Assembly: GCA_002914845.1 (NCBI GenBank)
Contig: JXTC01000006.1
Coordinates: 1,577,066 to 1,641,065 of the forward strand
Source of the DNA: Trema orientale
Taxonomy: Eukaryota > Streptophyta > Magnoliopsida > Rosales > Cannabaceae
DNA length: 64,000 nucleotides
Reading direction: 5' to 3'
Below, in pieces: positions 23,250 to 35,914 of this stretch. Made by a program: the position numbers and the translations under genes. The notes under the pieces are model-generated. The model did not search any database. It saw only the letters and a program-made list of their open reading frames with translations, and was not told the DNA's origin. How positions within the stretch are numbered: the stretch's first letter is position 1; each line of letters begins with the position of its first letter.

Positions 23250-24263
23250 TTAGAGTAATTTTTTCATCCTAGGTTGTAGAAATTAGAGTAGGAATTTTCT
23301 GGTGTCAGTTAAAGTTATTGACATACTATGGTGATTCAATATTAAGGGGACATTGGCAAATCACATGATTGTCACCGCAACTTTCATAAACCGTATATGG
23401 CCTATGCATCGCCTGAATTCCCATCGAGTCAATCTTCTTGGATAAAGCATTAACTTGTGCGGCTAAGGATGCTATGGTCTCTAATTCATTTATACTAGCT
23501 GCTCTCTTTGGATTCCTTCTTTCTGACGGCCACTGGTAGTTATTGGCTGCCATCTCTTCTAATAGGTCATATGCTTCTTCAGTCAATTTCCCCATCAAGG
23601 CACCTCCAGCTGCCGCATCAACTATTGTTCTTAAGTGTCCCAACAAGCCATTATAGAACATTTGAACTAATAACCACTTTGGGATCCCATATCTTTATAC
23701 CGCTCCTAAGCCTCATATAATGATTCACTGTCAAATTGGACAAAGGAAATGATATCATTACGCAGCTTGGCTATCTTTGCTAGTGAAAAAAATTTTGCCA
23801 GAAATTTCTATGCCAACTCATCGCATGTAGTGATTGACCCAGCTATTAAGGACTGCAACCAGCTCCTAGCTTTATCCTGTAGAGAGAAAAGGAAAAGCTG
23901 CAACCTTATTGCATCATCTAAAGCTCTATTATGCTTGAAAGTATCACAAATTTCTAGAAAATTCATTATGTGCTGGTTCAGATCATCAGTAGGCAATCCT
24001 CCAAACTGGACTAAGCTCTGGATCATCTGAATACTAGCGGGCTTCAGTTCGAAGTTGTTAGCATTAATGGTAGGTTTTCGAATACTTGAACTGATGCCAT
24101 TAATTAATGGGACAGCATAATCACGCAGAGGCTTCGTCTCATCGTGGTCACCCATTAGTGCTGGAGGATTTTCTTGTCGATTTTTCGATCTTCGAATATC
24201 CCTTATTGTTCTTTCAATCTCCAGATCCAACGGCAAAAGCTCCCAACTTCTCATACATCTCAT
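23250..24263 (-). pseudogene. First Athila-type gag module
   Basis: The piece at 24263-23808 starts MRCMRSWELLPLDLEIERT and contains PASIQMIQSLVQFGGLPTDD and LQDKARSWLQSL. The piece at 23661-23326 carries EEMAANNYQWPSERR and a cysteine cluster ESCGDNHVICQCP. Just beyond, in a shifted frame, come NFYNLG and NYSNFSWNNTNNQG. All are Athila gag hallmarks. The capsid reading frame is open for about 150 codons before the first break. Confidence 0.8.
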
Positions 24264-24389
24264 GTAATGCTAATGAGTACCTGAGATTATCAAAGAAAAG
24301 AAAAAAGAATAATAAATAAAATAAAATAAAAGTTTGAATTATATCTCAACTAATCGATATTAGTATTAACAAAAAAATTATAAAACAAT

Positions 24390-24410
24390 TTCCCTAGCAA
24401 TAGTGCTAAA
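24390..24410 (-). other. Primer-binding site of the Athila element
   Basis: On the minus strand TTTAGCACTATTGCTAGGGAA lies directly inside the LTR. It is a mutated form of the TGGCGCCGTTGCCGGGGA-type site common in Athila/Tat elements; differences are mostly C-to-T and G-to-A. Confidence 0.65.
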
Positions 24411-24414
24411 AACT

Positions 24415-26008
24415 TGTTATAGATTTTTATACGCAAGCGCATGTATCGAATAAGTAATAAAGTGATGAATAAAAATATCGTTCGCACAGAGAAATTTATA
24501 TAATTCGTTAAATACTAACCTAAACAATTTATCAATTTATCCAAACAATCAATTTAAAAATTCCAAAATTAAAATTTAAACTAAAAGAAAATAACACAAT
24601 TAATAAAACAAAACTAAAGAGTGCAAGTAATTTATAAAATCACCAATTAAAATAAACCTAGGATTACAATTTTCACTCTACTTATGCTTGAATTACTAGT
24701 TACCCTCTTTGAATTACTATCTAATCTAAATTGTCAATTAAGAACCCTAGTGTATCTACAAGCCTCTTCTGATAGTCATGTAGAAATATCTCCTTTAATT
24801 AATTCACTATATTCCCATGTGAATTAGATTAAGAAAAGATTCATTAAGAGTGGGGTCTTTCAATAATTGCATATGTTATGTAGGTATATTCTTATCCTAC
24901 ACAAACTCATCTAAGTATGATCATGTGTTATTCTATCCAAATCTAAATCTAAAATTCCTTTTCCAAGTTCATACAAATTATCAATACCAATTTAAGTGGT
25001 GGTCAAGCACTCAAAAGCATTAAGAACAAGATAGAATAAATAATTCGTAAATTAAAATCACAAAAATCAAAGAGGAAAAATCATAATTCAAACTACATAT
25101 AGAGATCCCATTGTAATATGAGAAAATTGATTTAGTTCATAACGCAATTGATAAAAATAATTAATTTAAACATCCTAAGAAAAATAAAAACTAAAACTAA
25201 AAAAATAAAACTAAACAGAGAAATTCGAGGTTGAAGCTCCACTCCTCCACTATTTTTTTTCTCTCTCTCTCTCTCTCTGGACTATAGTGTTTCTCTACCT
25301 AGAATGGTGTATTTTTTTCTCTTATCTCGTAGCCATTTTATTGCTGATGTGATAAAGTTTCCTAATCATTTGCGAATTCCAAAGCTCCTCGCTGAATGGT
25401 GGAGTGTATGCGCCAATTACCCCTTTTTTCTCTTTTCTTTTCTCCTTCCCGTTTTTTACAAAATCTAGTCTGAGGCGTGGGCTCTGCTGTAGCAAAATTC
25501 GGTAAGCTCATCACGAAAACTGCTGGGGAATGGCGGATAGAATAAATTGAATTCAACGCTGACGTGGCAATATTTGGTTGGAGCATAAAACCGATTGTAC
25601 GAGGATGCACTGCACCTGATCAGACACGACTGTAGAATCTTGCACCACTTTTTTCTGCATGGGCCCTACCTGCCCCATGCGCAGCCAGCCACACTTGCCC
25701 AAGCGTTGGATCCAACGGCCTAAAATCATCTAGATTAACTCTCTCACTTTTTCTTCTATTTAACCTAAATCAATTCAAAATTAAATTAAATCAAAAACCT
25801 AAATCTAATAAACATCTATTTCAAATTAAATTAACTTAACCAAATTAAATTAAAACACCTGAACCTAATAAAATAACATAAAACTAAATAAAACTAAATA
25901 TAAACCAAAATAAAATAAAATAACTTAAAATCTAAATAAAAATCACTCTAGGACACGCATTTTTAATGAATAAAAAGCATAAATAACTCTATAAAAATAG
26001 AGTTATCA
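24415..26008 (-). repeat. 5' LTR of the Athila element (about 1.6 kb)
   Basis: On the minus strand it begins TGATAACTCTATTTTTATAG and ends ATCTATAACA next to the primer site. It shares long stretches with the LTR at 26970-29132, including AAATTAAATTAAATCAAAAA, the CTCTCTCTC-rich segment followed by TCTAGAATGGTGT, and the terminal ATAAATAACTCTAT. Confidence 0.85.
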
Positions 26009-26067
26009 CACACACGTCAACAGCTCCTTAAGGTCACTCCCATCACAGTTGGCTACACAAAGAAGCA

Positions 26068-26160
26068 GCTAACCCCCAAAGGGGCAAACAGCACCAATGT
26101 AAAGGGAAAGGCATATAGACCCCTAAAGGGTGCAACAACACCAATGTAAAGGGAAGGGCA
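26068..26160. repeat. Two-copy tandem repeat between retrotransposons
   Basis: ACCCCCAAAGGGGCAAACAG followed by CACCAATGTAAAGGGAAAGGCATATA is repeated once as ACCCCTAAAGGGTGCAACAA and CACCAATGTAAAGGGAAGGGCATATA. It lies in the 160 bases between the Athila LTR and the second copia element. Confidence 0.8.
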
Positions 26161-26173
26161 TATATATGATATA

Positions 26174-29100
26174 TGTTGGAAAACAGGTTAAAGATATTAG
26201 GCTTAGTTTGGGCTTGGAAGCCTATGTGTACTATACAGTTCAAATTTATGTTATAAAACTCATTTTAAAGAACCATTTTGAAGCTAGAAATTGAGTGGGA
26301 CCTACATCTTGTTGATGAAAGGTCATAATGAATTCTTGTTCTCCTCCACGAGGACATCGATCTCATATATTCATACACTCAAAATGATACATGCATGAAT
26401 GAGAAATTATTGCTCAAACATGCACCATAGAAATGGAAAAATGAAAGAAAAATACTTGAGTCTCACATTGGTGGGAAATGCTTGGAGCAAGCAGCATATA
26501 TAGGCTCATATTTAGCGATGGTGGTAAGAATAACTACTATAGATGCTCTCTCAGGCGTGCGCAGGGTGGTGCAAATCATTGGGCTTAGGCCTGAATTTGC
26601 ATGTGCTCTTGTGCATCTGCACCTATGGACACGAATGTCTGGCCGAAACTTGGACCATAGTAAGCCCAACTTTTTGTTGCGGTCCAGTTCATTTTTTCTT
26701 TCTTTTTTGACTATTTTGCTTCTTTAAAATGTAACAGTTTGTGCTTAATGCCCGAAACTGCCAAGCCATAAAACCAGATAAATGCTGTGGACATTTTGTT
26801 AAGGTTGGCAAGTGTAACAGCGAACGTTTTTTTTTTTTATTACTTGGGTTGGCAGGTTGTAACAGCCAATGTTTTGGCTTTATGATTATTATCGGGTATT
26901 AATAGCCAAGGTACATAACCCCCTATTTCATAGACTATAAAAGGGGACCTCCTCCTCCTCATTCCATATTGTGGAAATTTACAAATGCACAAAATCGTAA
27001 GAAGTAATATAGAATGAGTATCGTCTTACGAAGACTGTTGATTTATTAATTATCAAAATTTAGCTAAATCTAATTTTATTTGAATTAATTGACTAGAAAA
27101 ATTAAATTAAATTAAGACTAAAAATAAACTAAAAGCAATAACGAAAATAAAATAAAGAGAGCATAAAACAAAAATTTAATGAGGTTTCAAATCAATGATA
27201 ATTAAACCTAGGGTTTCCGAGTTCACTGTAAGTAATCTACTGTAATTTACCTATCTCATTAGTCTAATTATTTCCCTAGTTGATAGTCGAGATTCCTTAA
27301 TTTATTCACTGTCCTATCCCTAGTTCGAGCAAAAATACCCTTAATTACCAATTCACTATATTCCTATGTGAATTAAACTAATTAAGAATTCTTTAAGATC
27401 TATAAAAACTCATATAGAGATTACACAAACTATGTAAATATACTCTTATTTTATATATAATTTATAGCTTTCAATCCAATGAACTATACACATAAATCTC
27501 TTTCCAGTTTTATTATAATTAACACATCATCTATTTAGCGGCCAATTAAATAGAAGCATTAAGAATAGAATTGAAAACTCAACTAGGAAAAATAATACAT
27601 GGACTAAACTGAAAGAAAAATTTAAAGTATCATGGTTAGACTACATCGTAGCCCTAAAAAAGAAATCTAGAACGTAATTAAACTAAGAAAAACAAAAATA
27701 TTAAATTTAAACATCCTAAAAAAAATAAAAATATAAAACTGAAAATAAAATCAAACTAGATAAAAATCGCTGTTGAAGAAGCTCCAGTCCACTTCTCTCT
27801 CTCCTACTGGCTTTCTCTGTGGAGAAAAATCGCTGTAGAACGTAATTAAACTAAGAAAAATAAAAATATTAAATTTAAACATCCTAAAAAATATATATAT
27901 ATAAAACTGAAAATAAAATCAAACTAGAGAAAAATCGCTGTTGAAGAAGCTTCACTCTACTGCTCTCTCTCCCACTGGCTTTCTCTCTCTAGACTAATGT
28001 TTTCTCTCTCTAGAATAGTGTTTTTCTTCTCATCTCTCATAATTCTTTTATAGCTGAAAAGAGAGTATGTTTGAGTTGTACACAGATTCCTATACTCAAT
28101 TCTGATTGGCCAATGTGATGTGTCAATATTTTTATTTTTCTTAGTTTAATTATGTTCTAGAAAAGAAATCTAAAACATAATTAAACTAAAAAAAACAAAA
28201 ATATTAAATTTAAACATCCTAAAAAAATAAAAATCTAAAACTGAAAATAAAATCAAACTAGAAAAAATTGTGGTTGAATAAGCTCCATTCCACTGCTCTC
28301 TCTCCTACTGGCTTTCTCTCTCTCTGGACTTCTATTTTCTCTCTCTCTAGAATGGTGTATTTTTTTCTTATCTCCCGTAGTCCTTTTATAGCTAAAAAGA
28401 GAGTGTTTTTTTTTTCTCATCTCCCGTAGTCCTTCTATAGCTAAAAAAAGAGTGTTTAAGTTATACACAGATTCCTATGCTCAATTCTGATTAGTCAAAG
28501 TGATGTATCAATTTTCTATTCAGACTCTATTTTTTTCTCACTCTTTTACCTTTATTTTACTTTTTTATTCAAATTCTGATATGAGGCGTATAATCCCATG
28601 CGGCAGAAGCACTTGAGCTCGGCACATATCTTATGTTTTATTGGCTGAAGCGAAAAGGTTGACCAAGAAGATGACGTGGTGACTTCTCATTGGTGGAAAA
28701 TTCGGATGTATGATAAAGGAGACGCATTAGATCTGACACCTAAAAGAATCCTACAGCCACATTTTCTTCTGCGGGCCCCAACTATCTCCCCTCCTAGCCG
28801 TCCACTCTCTTTCCTCCACGTGTGAACGACACGTGCTAATCAAGTGCGTTGGATCTTCGATCCAACAGCTAAAATTCTTTTGGATTGTCTTCCTTTTTCT
28901 TTTTTTCTTTAACCAAATTAAATTAAATCAAAAATCTAAATCTAATAAAAATCTATTTCAAATTAAATTAAAATACATAAACCTAATAAAATAACATAAA
29001 ATTAAATAAAACTAAATCTAAACCAAATAAAATAAAATAAACTTAAATTACTTAAAATATAAATTAAAATTATTCTAAGACCCAAATTTTTAATAAGTAA

Positions 29101-29532
29101 AAAGGCATAAATAACTCTATTTTGATAGAGTTCATAATAATCTAGTTCGTAGAATGGAGTTATTGGTGCTTTACTTGCTACTCCTCGCTGTTGTATCCTG
29201 GGGAATTGTAGCTTGCAAAATCCTCAAGCATTTTAGTAGAGGGAGCGAGTCAGTTTTAAGGATTTTATGTGGTATACAGGCCTCGGCGGTTAACAATCTT
29301 TTGTTTTTCAGGAATACTTGATTTGAAGTGCTACTGAAATTCTGCTCAAGTTTGGAGCATAATCATATTTGGTAACTATAATTTTGTTTTAAATAAAGTT
29401 TATTGTAAATATTTGTTACAATTATTTATTTGACCTTATATATTGCATGTTATTATTAGGTTTTATTATAAATGTTTGTTATAGTTATTTATTTGACCTT
29501 ATATCTTGCTTGTTATTATTAGATTGCTTACA
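26174..29532 (+). repeat. 5' LTR of the second copia element, interrupted
   Basis: The left part (26174 to about 26969) and right part (about 29133-29532) match the LTR at 34582-35909, for example GGTTAAAGATATT, CTCACATTGGTGGGAAATGC and GGGACCTCCTCCTCCTCATTCC. About 140 bases of LTR present in the partner are absent at the insertion point. Near the end a unit of about 63 bases ending TTGCATGTTATTATTAG is duplicated here (29397-29522) but single in the other LTR. Confidence 0.88.
26970..29132 (-). repeat. Athila-family solo LTR nested in the copia 5' LTR
   Basis: It is homologous to 24415-26008 over its length and in the same orientation: both begin with an AATYGT / TACAAATGCAC-like edge, share GTGAATTAAACTAATTAAG-type blocks, a CTCTCTC segment and the A-rich tail ending ATAAATAACTCTAT. 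It has no internal coding region, so it is a solo LTR. An internal stretch of about 170-190 bases, holding AATTTAAACATCCTAAAAAA and CTGTTGAAGAAGCT, occurs three times (from about 27671, 27838 and 28155). The borders are uncertain by a few bases, and a possible duplication catat / cataa flanks it. Confidence 0.75.
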
Positions 29533-29989
29533 ATTTTAAAACTAATTATTTACTATATAAGGTTTATTATATCGCATGGTAGAATTTTTTTTTCATTAAA
29601 TTCTACGTGCTTTTATTTGCAATATACATAATTATATAAGGTTTATTATGTAGCAAGCTAGAATTTTTTCATTAAATTCTATATGCTTTTATTTGCAATA
29701 TATATAATTCTAGTTAGTTGAAAAAATATATTGTTATCCTGCTTTACCATTAATATTATTAATTTTATTCTTGGTGTGGAATTCTTGTGGAGGAGATTTT
29801 GTGTTCTGTCTAAGGAGAGCGGGTTTAAAGAGGAAGCATATATAATTCATCCACGTCTTTCCTAGGAGTTTCTTTGAAATTCTATCTAGGAGGCGGGATT
29901 TTAAGTGGGACCTGTTTGTGAACCTTCTTGCCTTTCCTAGGAACTATTTTGTACAAAAATTAATAATCTTTGATTGGTTAATTTCGGGG

Positions 29990-32900
29990 ATGGCAAACAG
30001 GAATACTGATGTTGTCAATGCCGAGAACACGACTGGTTCTCAACAGCCTAATGTGGCATCTGCAATACTTGTCCCTACTGTGGCTCGAGTGACAAACCCT
30101 CTTGTGACTCCAATGGTACCAGCGGCGTACCATGGAGAGAAGCCTGAGAAGTTCAATGGGTTGGACTTCAAAACATGACAGCAAAAGATGCTATTTTATC
30201 TAACCACATTGAACCTTGCAAGGTTCTTGACTAAAGAGGCTCCAAAAGTCAGAGAAGATCAGCAAGATTTCTAAGTCCTTGTTGTAGTGGATGCTTGGAA
30301 ATAATTTGACTACCTATGCCGAAACTATGTAATGAATGGTTTGACAAATTTATTATATAGTGTATATCGTAATAAGAAAAAGACAAAGGAATTGTTGGAG
30401 TTACTAGACCATAAATATACAACTGAGGATGTTAGCTCCAAGAAATTTGTGGTGAGACGCTTCTTAGATTATAAAATGGTCGACTCTAAAACTGTAATCA
30501 ATCAAGTTCAGGAGTTTTAGTTGATTCTCCATGAGATTCAAGCAGAGAGTATGGTCCTTTGTGAATTCCAAGTAGCTATAGTTATTGAGAAGCTACCCCT
30601 TCATGGAAGGATTTCAGGAGCAACCTAAACCATAAACGAAAGGCCATGAGCCTTAAAGACCTTGTTATTAGGCTCCACATCAAAGAAGACAACAGACATG
30701 CTGAAAAGATAGGAGCCTCGTCTAGTACATCTGTGACAAAAGCAAATGTTATGGAGCATGGTCAAAACTCTAAGGCTAAGAAGAACAAGTCAAAGAAAGA
30801 GTCCAAGCTAGGACCTAAAGGTGGAGTGGGCAAGAACCAAAAATTCCAAAAAAAGTACTTCAACTGTGACAAGATGGGTCACAGGACTTTAGATTGTCGA
30901 CTTCTAAAGAAGAAGAATAATAAAGCCAACATAGTAGACGACATCACAAAAGATGCAGAAGATATAAATCTATCTGTAGTCGTTTCTGAATCAATATTAT
31001 GGGTCTAATCTAAGAGAATAGTGGATTGACACTGAAGCTTCAAGGCATGTTTGTTCCAATAAGGGTATGTTCACAACCTTTGAATAGGTAGAGAATGGGG
31101 AGAAACTCTTCATAGGTAAATCAGCTACGTCTGAAGTACAAGGCCTGGGTAAAGTGGTGGTAAAGACGACCTCTAGGAAGGAACTGACTCTGAACAACGT
31201 GATGTACGTACCTGATATCCACAAGAACCTAGTGTCTGGTTCAATACTGAATAAGTATGGATTCCACATAGTATTCAAGTCAGATAAATTTGTATTGACC
31301 AAGGGTAGTCTTTTTGTGGGAAAGGGATATAAATGTACGGATATGTCTAAACTCAATGTAATGATTGTAAAGCCCAATATCAATAAAGCTAGTTCTTTTA
31401 CTTATTTGATTAAGTCTTCTACTTTATGACATGGTAGACTAGGACATGTTAATTATGATACTATATATAGATTAATTAACTTAAATCATATTCATGTTTT
31501 CCAAATTGATACAAAACATAAGTGTCAAACTTGTGTTGAGGTAAAATTGATAAGGTCATCTTTTCGAACTATTGAAAGAAATACCAAACCCCTTGACTTA
31601 ATTCACAGTGATATTTGTGATTTAAAATTTGTACAAATAAGAGGAGGCAATAAGTATGTTATTACTTTTATCAATAATAACCCAAAATATTATTATTTGT
31701 ATTTGCTAAAATTCAAGAATAAAGCAATAAAGAAGTTTATTCACTATAAGAATGAGGTTGAAAATCATTTTAATAAGAAGATTAAGATGATTAGAAGTGA
31801 CCGTAGTGGAGAGTATGAACCACCTTTTAGTGAATTCTGTGCACAACATGAAAAAATAAATGAGGTCACTCTGCCTTATTCGCCTTAATCAAATGGTGTT
31901 ACTAAGAGAAAAAATCATATCTTTAAAGAGATGATAAATGCTTTGTTGTTAAGTCCTGAGTTACCTTAGAACATGTCGAGGGGGGGAGAAGCTGTTTTAA
32001 CCACTAATTACCTTTAAAATAAGGTACCAATCAAGAAAAAAGAAAGGATGGCTTATGAATTGTGAAAAGGTAGAAAGCCTTCCTATAAATATTTGCGAGT
32101 ATGGGGATGCCTTGCTAAGGTAATGGTACATACACCTAAAAAGGTGAAAATAAGACCAAAAACAGTTGATTGCATTGTAGTGCTCATCGATTCTTGTATA
32201 TGAGTCACAAATCCCAGATATACACAAGAACACAATAATGGAATCGAGAAATGCTTTGTTATTTGAACATGAATTTTCATATAAATCCAAGGAAGAACCT
32301 AGTACATCTAAACAAACTTATGAGGCTATCAATAAGGATAGTCAAGACTAAGAACAAGTCGTTGAAGATGAGTCTAGACACAGTAAAAGGCCGAGAACTG
32401 AAAATTTTTTGGTCCTAATTTTTTTGTCTACATGTTGGAAAGTAAACCTCAATACTTCCAAGAAGCTGTGAGCTCTGTTAAGGAACTTTTGTGGAAAGAG
32501 ACTATTAAGAGTGAAATTGATTCCATCATGCATAACCATACGTGGGAACTAGTGGATCTTCCTCCAGTATGCAAGCCACTTGATTCAAAATAGATTTTCA
32601 AAAGGAAAATGAAAGCAGATGGAACAATTGACAAATATAAGGCTAGACTGGTTACCGAAGGTTATAGGCAAAAAGAAGGCCTAGACTACTTTGATACTTA
32701 TTCTCCTGTGACGAGAATAAATTTCATAAGAATGATACTTGCGATTGCCGCTCTGTGGAATCTTAAAGTACACCAAATGAATGTAAAAGTAGTGTTTCTT
32801 AATAGAAATCTAAATGAATAAATCTATATAAAACAATCTGAAGATTTTATTGCTCTTGGACAAGGAATGAAAGTCTGTAAACAAGTCAAGTCTCTGTAAG

Positions 32901-33781
32901 GCTTGAAGCAAGCGCGAAAGCAATGGCATGAAAAGTTTGCTAGAGTAATGTTTGCTAATAGTTTTAAAATCAATGAGTATGACAAATGTGCCTATATCAA
33001 AAATACTGAAAATAGCTACGTCATTTTGTATCTTTATGTTGATGATATGCTCATTATTGGTAGGGTTGATAAGATGGTCAAATGTACTAAGAATATATTG
33101 AACTCTAAATTTGACATGAAAGATATGGGTCTAGCTAATGTAATTTTAGAAATTAAAATTACAAGGATGTTTGATGGACTCATACTTAATTAGTCACATT
33201 ATATTGACAAAAGTTTGGAGAAATTCAATAAAGAGGATTCTGGAGTGTCCAGGACACCGATAGACATAAGCCAACACTTTCATAGGAATAAAACTTAGAG
33301 TGTTTCTCAAGTAGAATATTATAGAGTGAATGGTAGTCTTATGTATCTGATGAGTTGTACAAGGCTAGATGTAGCCTACACAATCAGTAGACTAAGTAGA
33401 TATACGAGTAATCTAAATACTGAGCATTGGAAATAAATTGTGAAAGTACTTAGGTACCTACGATGCACTTGTAACTATGGACTATACGAACAGATGTCTT
33501 GCAGTTTTAGAAGGATACAACAATGCAAACTGGATATCTAATATAAAAGACTCAAAGTCTACTAGTAGTATGTGTTCTACTAGCTGGAGTAACTATATTA
33601 TGGAAATCTTCGAAACAAATGGTTATAGCCTGATTCACGATGGAATCTGAAATTATAGCTCTAGATAAATATGGTAAAGAGGCTGAATGACTATGATATT
33701 TCTTATAAGATATTCCAGATTAGCCTAAACTTATGCCACCGATATTTATATATTGTGATAGTCAATCAGTTAATGGAAGGA

Positions 33782-33820
<39 letters not shown>

Positions 33821-33935
33821 ATCGTAGACATAATACCATTAGACAGCTACTCTCAACTAGAGTTATTTCTATAGACTATGTGAAGTCTAAGGATAACCTG
33901 GTAGATCCGCTAACCAAAGGGTTAAAAAAGAATTA
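29990..33935 (+). pseudogene. Decayed copia gag-pol
   Basis: Gag starts MANRNTDVVNAENTTG at 29990 and reads PAAYHGEKPEKFNGLDF before a stop at a normally conserved tryptophan. The zinc knuckle near 30860 reads YFNCDKMGHRTLDC, with tyrosine in place of the first cysteine. The protease site near 31020 reads WIDTEASRHVC where DTG/DTGA is expected. Integrase (31430-31890) has RLGHVNYDT, IHSDICD and RSDRSGEYE. RT (32480-33190) keeps an intact YVDD box at 33035-33046 and RQKEGLDYFDTYSPV. RNase H lies at about 33340-33935, ending KSKDNLVDPLTKGL. About a dozen in-frame stops are visible. Confidence 0.88.
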
Positions 33936-34581
33936 GTTAACAAATCATCGAGAGGAATAGGACTAAAGCCCTTGAAATAAAAGTCAATACAATAGAAACT
34001 CAACCTAGTTGACTGAAGATCCCAAGATCTAGGGTCAAAGGGATAACCTAATTATAAAGACTTATTGGATCACTGTGGGGGGTTATCTTCTTGTGAGAGT
34101 ATTACCTTCATATCCATTCCTGTGATGAAAAGTAGTGATGCCCATAAGGAATAGGATAAGCAGAGGCTTTTAATGATTCTTATGCATCTAAAAACCGAGC
34201 AAAGTAATACAGGTTACTTTTAACTAAGAAATCATCTATGTGAGAGAGAAGTAGGGTCGCTTCAAAGGGTAATTATGAAGGCTTAATTCCTTAGAAACTC
34301 TTATAAATTTATGCAGATGTTCAAAACCAAAATGAACATAATCGTAAGAACTGGATATGTTAAGAAAGATCCTGTGTAAAATATATCATCGTTTACATGA
34401 ATGACAGAATAATTCAAAGACATTGTATCTACTGATCCGTTAGTAAAGTAAATATACTCTCACGAAGGAATGTTCAAAGGGTAATACCTATCTATCCTAT
34501 ACAGGTTTCGTTCATTGAACTCTATCACCTTGTCTAGAGTCTATAGTCGTTCCTTTTACAATTTCTATTCATGTGGAGGAT

Positions 34582-35909
34582 TGTTAGAAAATGGGTTAAA
34601 GATATTGGGCTTAGCTTAGGCTTGAAAGCCCACGTGTATTGTAAAGTCCAAATTTGAGTTATAAAACTCATTTTCATGGACCATTTTGAAGCTAAAAATT
34701 GAGTAGGACCTACATCTTATTTATGAAAGGTCATGGTAAATTTTTGTTCTCCTCTGCAAGGATATCAATCTCATATATTCACACACTCAAAATGTTGCAT
34801 GAATGAATGAGAAATTATTGCTCAAACATGCACCATATAAATGGAAAAAAGAAAAAAAAAAAAAAACACTTAAGTCCCACATTGGTGGGAAATGCTTGGA
34901 GCACATGGCATATATAAGCTCATGTTTTGTGATGGTAGTAAGAATAACTACCATAGATGCTCTCTCATGTGCATGCAGGGGATGTAAATCATCGGACTTG
35001 GTCCTGAATTTGCATAAGCTCGTGTGTGCCCGAACCTGTGGACACAAATACCGAGCCAAAATTTAGACCATAGTAAGCCTAACTTTTTGTTATTGTCCAA
35101 TTTATTTTTTCTTATTTTTTTAACCGTTTTGCTTCTTCAAAATGTAACAATTTGTACTCAATGCCCGAAACTGCCAAGCTATAAAACCAGATAAACATTT
35201 TGGATATTTTGTTAAGGTTGGCAAGTGTAACAACTAACATTTTTTCTTATTGTTTGGGCTAGCAGGTTGTAACAGCCAATGTTTTGGCTTTATGATTATT
35301 ATGGGATATTAACAGCTAAGGTACACAACCCCTCATTTCATAAACTATAGAAGGGGACCTCCTCCTCCTCATTCCACACACCAAATCAAAAGCTTTCCTC
35401 TCTGATTTCTCTCTACTATTCTCTCTCGATCTCGCTAGTTTAATGCATTCTTGAGTTCTTCGTTTGTCTAGACTATAGTTCTTCGAGTATTTAGGAATTT
35501 TGTAGCTAGATTTCTTAGTGTGTTAGAGTTCATAATAATCCAGTTCATAGAGCAGAGGTGTTTGTGCTTCACTTGCTACTCCTCGTCGATGTATCATGGG
35601 GAACTACCGGTGCTTCACTTGTTGCTCCTCATCGATGTATCTTGTGGAACTATAGCTTTTAAAGTCCTCAAGCATTCTAGTAGAGGGAGCGAATCAGTTT
35701 TAAGGGCTCTGTATAGTACACAGGCTTTGGCAGTTAACAATCTTTTATTTTGCAAGAATACTTGATTTGAAGTGCTGCTGAAATTCTGCTCAAATTTAGA
35801 GCATAATAATCTTTTGTAACTTTAATTTTATTTTAAAGTTTATTGTAAATGTTTGTTATAATTATTTGTTTGACCTTATATATTGCATGTTATTATTAGG
35901 TTGCTTACA
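34582..35909 (+). repeat. 3' LTR of the second copia element (1,328 bp)
   Basis: It starts TGTTAGAAAATGGG after the polypurine tract at 34571-34581 and ends TTGCTTACA before the ATATA target duplication. It contains the 140-base segment lost from the other LTR, with CTTTCCTCTCTGATTTCTC. Confidence 0.9.
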
Positions 35910-35914
35910 ATATA

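Larger units (their letters stand above)
19691..26008 (-). mobile_element. Athila-type Ty3/gypsy retrotransposon, minus strand, 3'-truncated
   Basis: On the minus strand the order is LTR (24415-26008), primer site, gag, second gag, protease and reverse transcriptase, which stops at the RT thumb near 19690. RNase H, integrase, envelope-like region and a clear 3' LTR are missing. The protein pieces match Athila lineage signatures such as INCRNVLMELSFGNM upstream of the RT and MPFGLCNALTTFQRCM in the RT. Frames are broken throughout, so nothing functional is made. Confidence 0.85.
26174..35909 (+). mobile_element. Complete but inactive Ty1/copia element with atata target duplication
   Basis: The element starts TGTTGGAAAAC and ends TTGCTTACA. 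The pentamer ATATA flanks it exactly at 26169-26173 and 35910-35914. The two LTRs are 26174-29532 (enlarged by a nested LTR) and 34582-35909. The internal region encodes a broken gag-pol in copia order on the plus strand, and a polypurine tract TGTGGAGGA precedes the 3' LTR. No convincing tRNA primer site follows the 5' LTR, where a tandem duplication (29556-29705) is found instead. LTR divergence and many stops indicate an old insertion. Confidence 0.93.
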
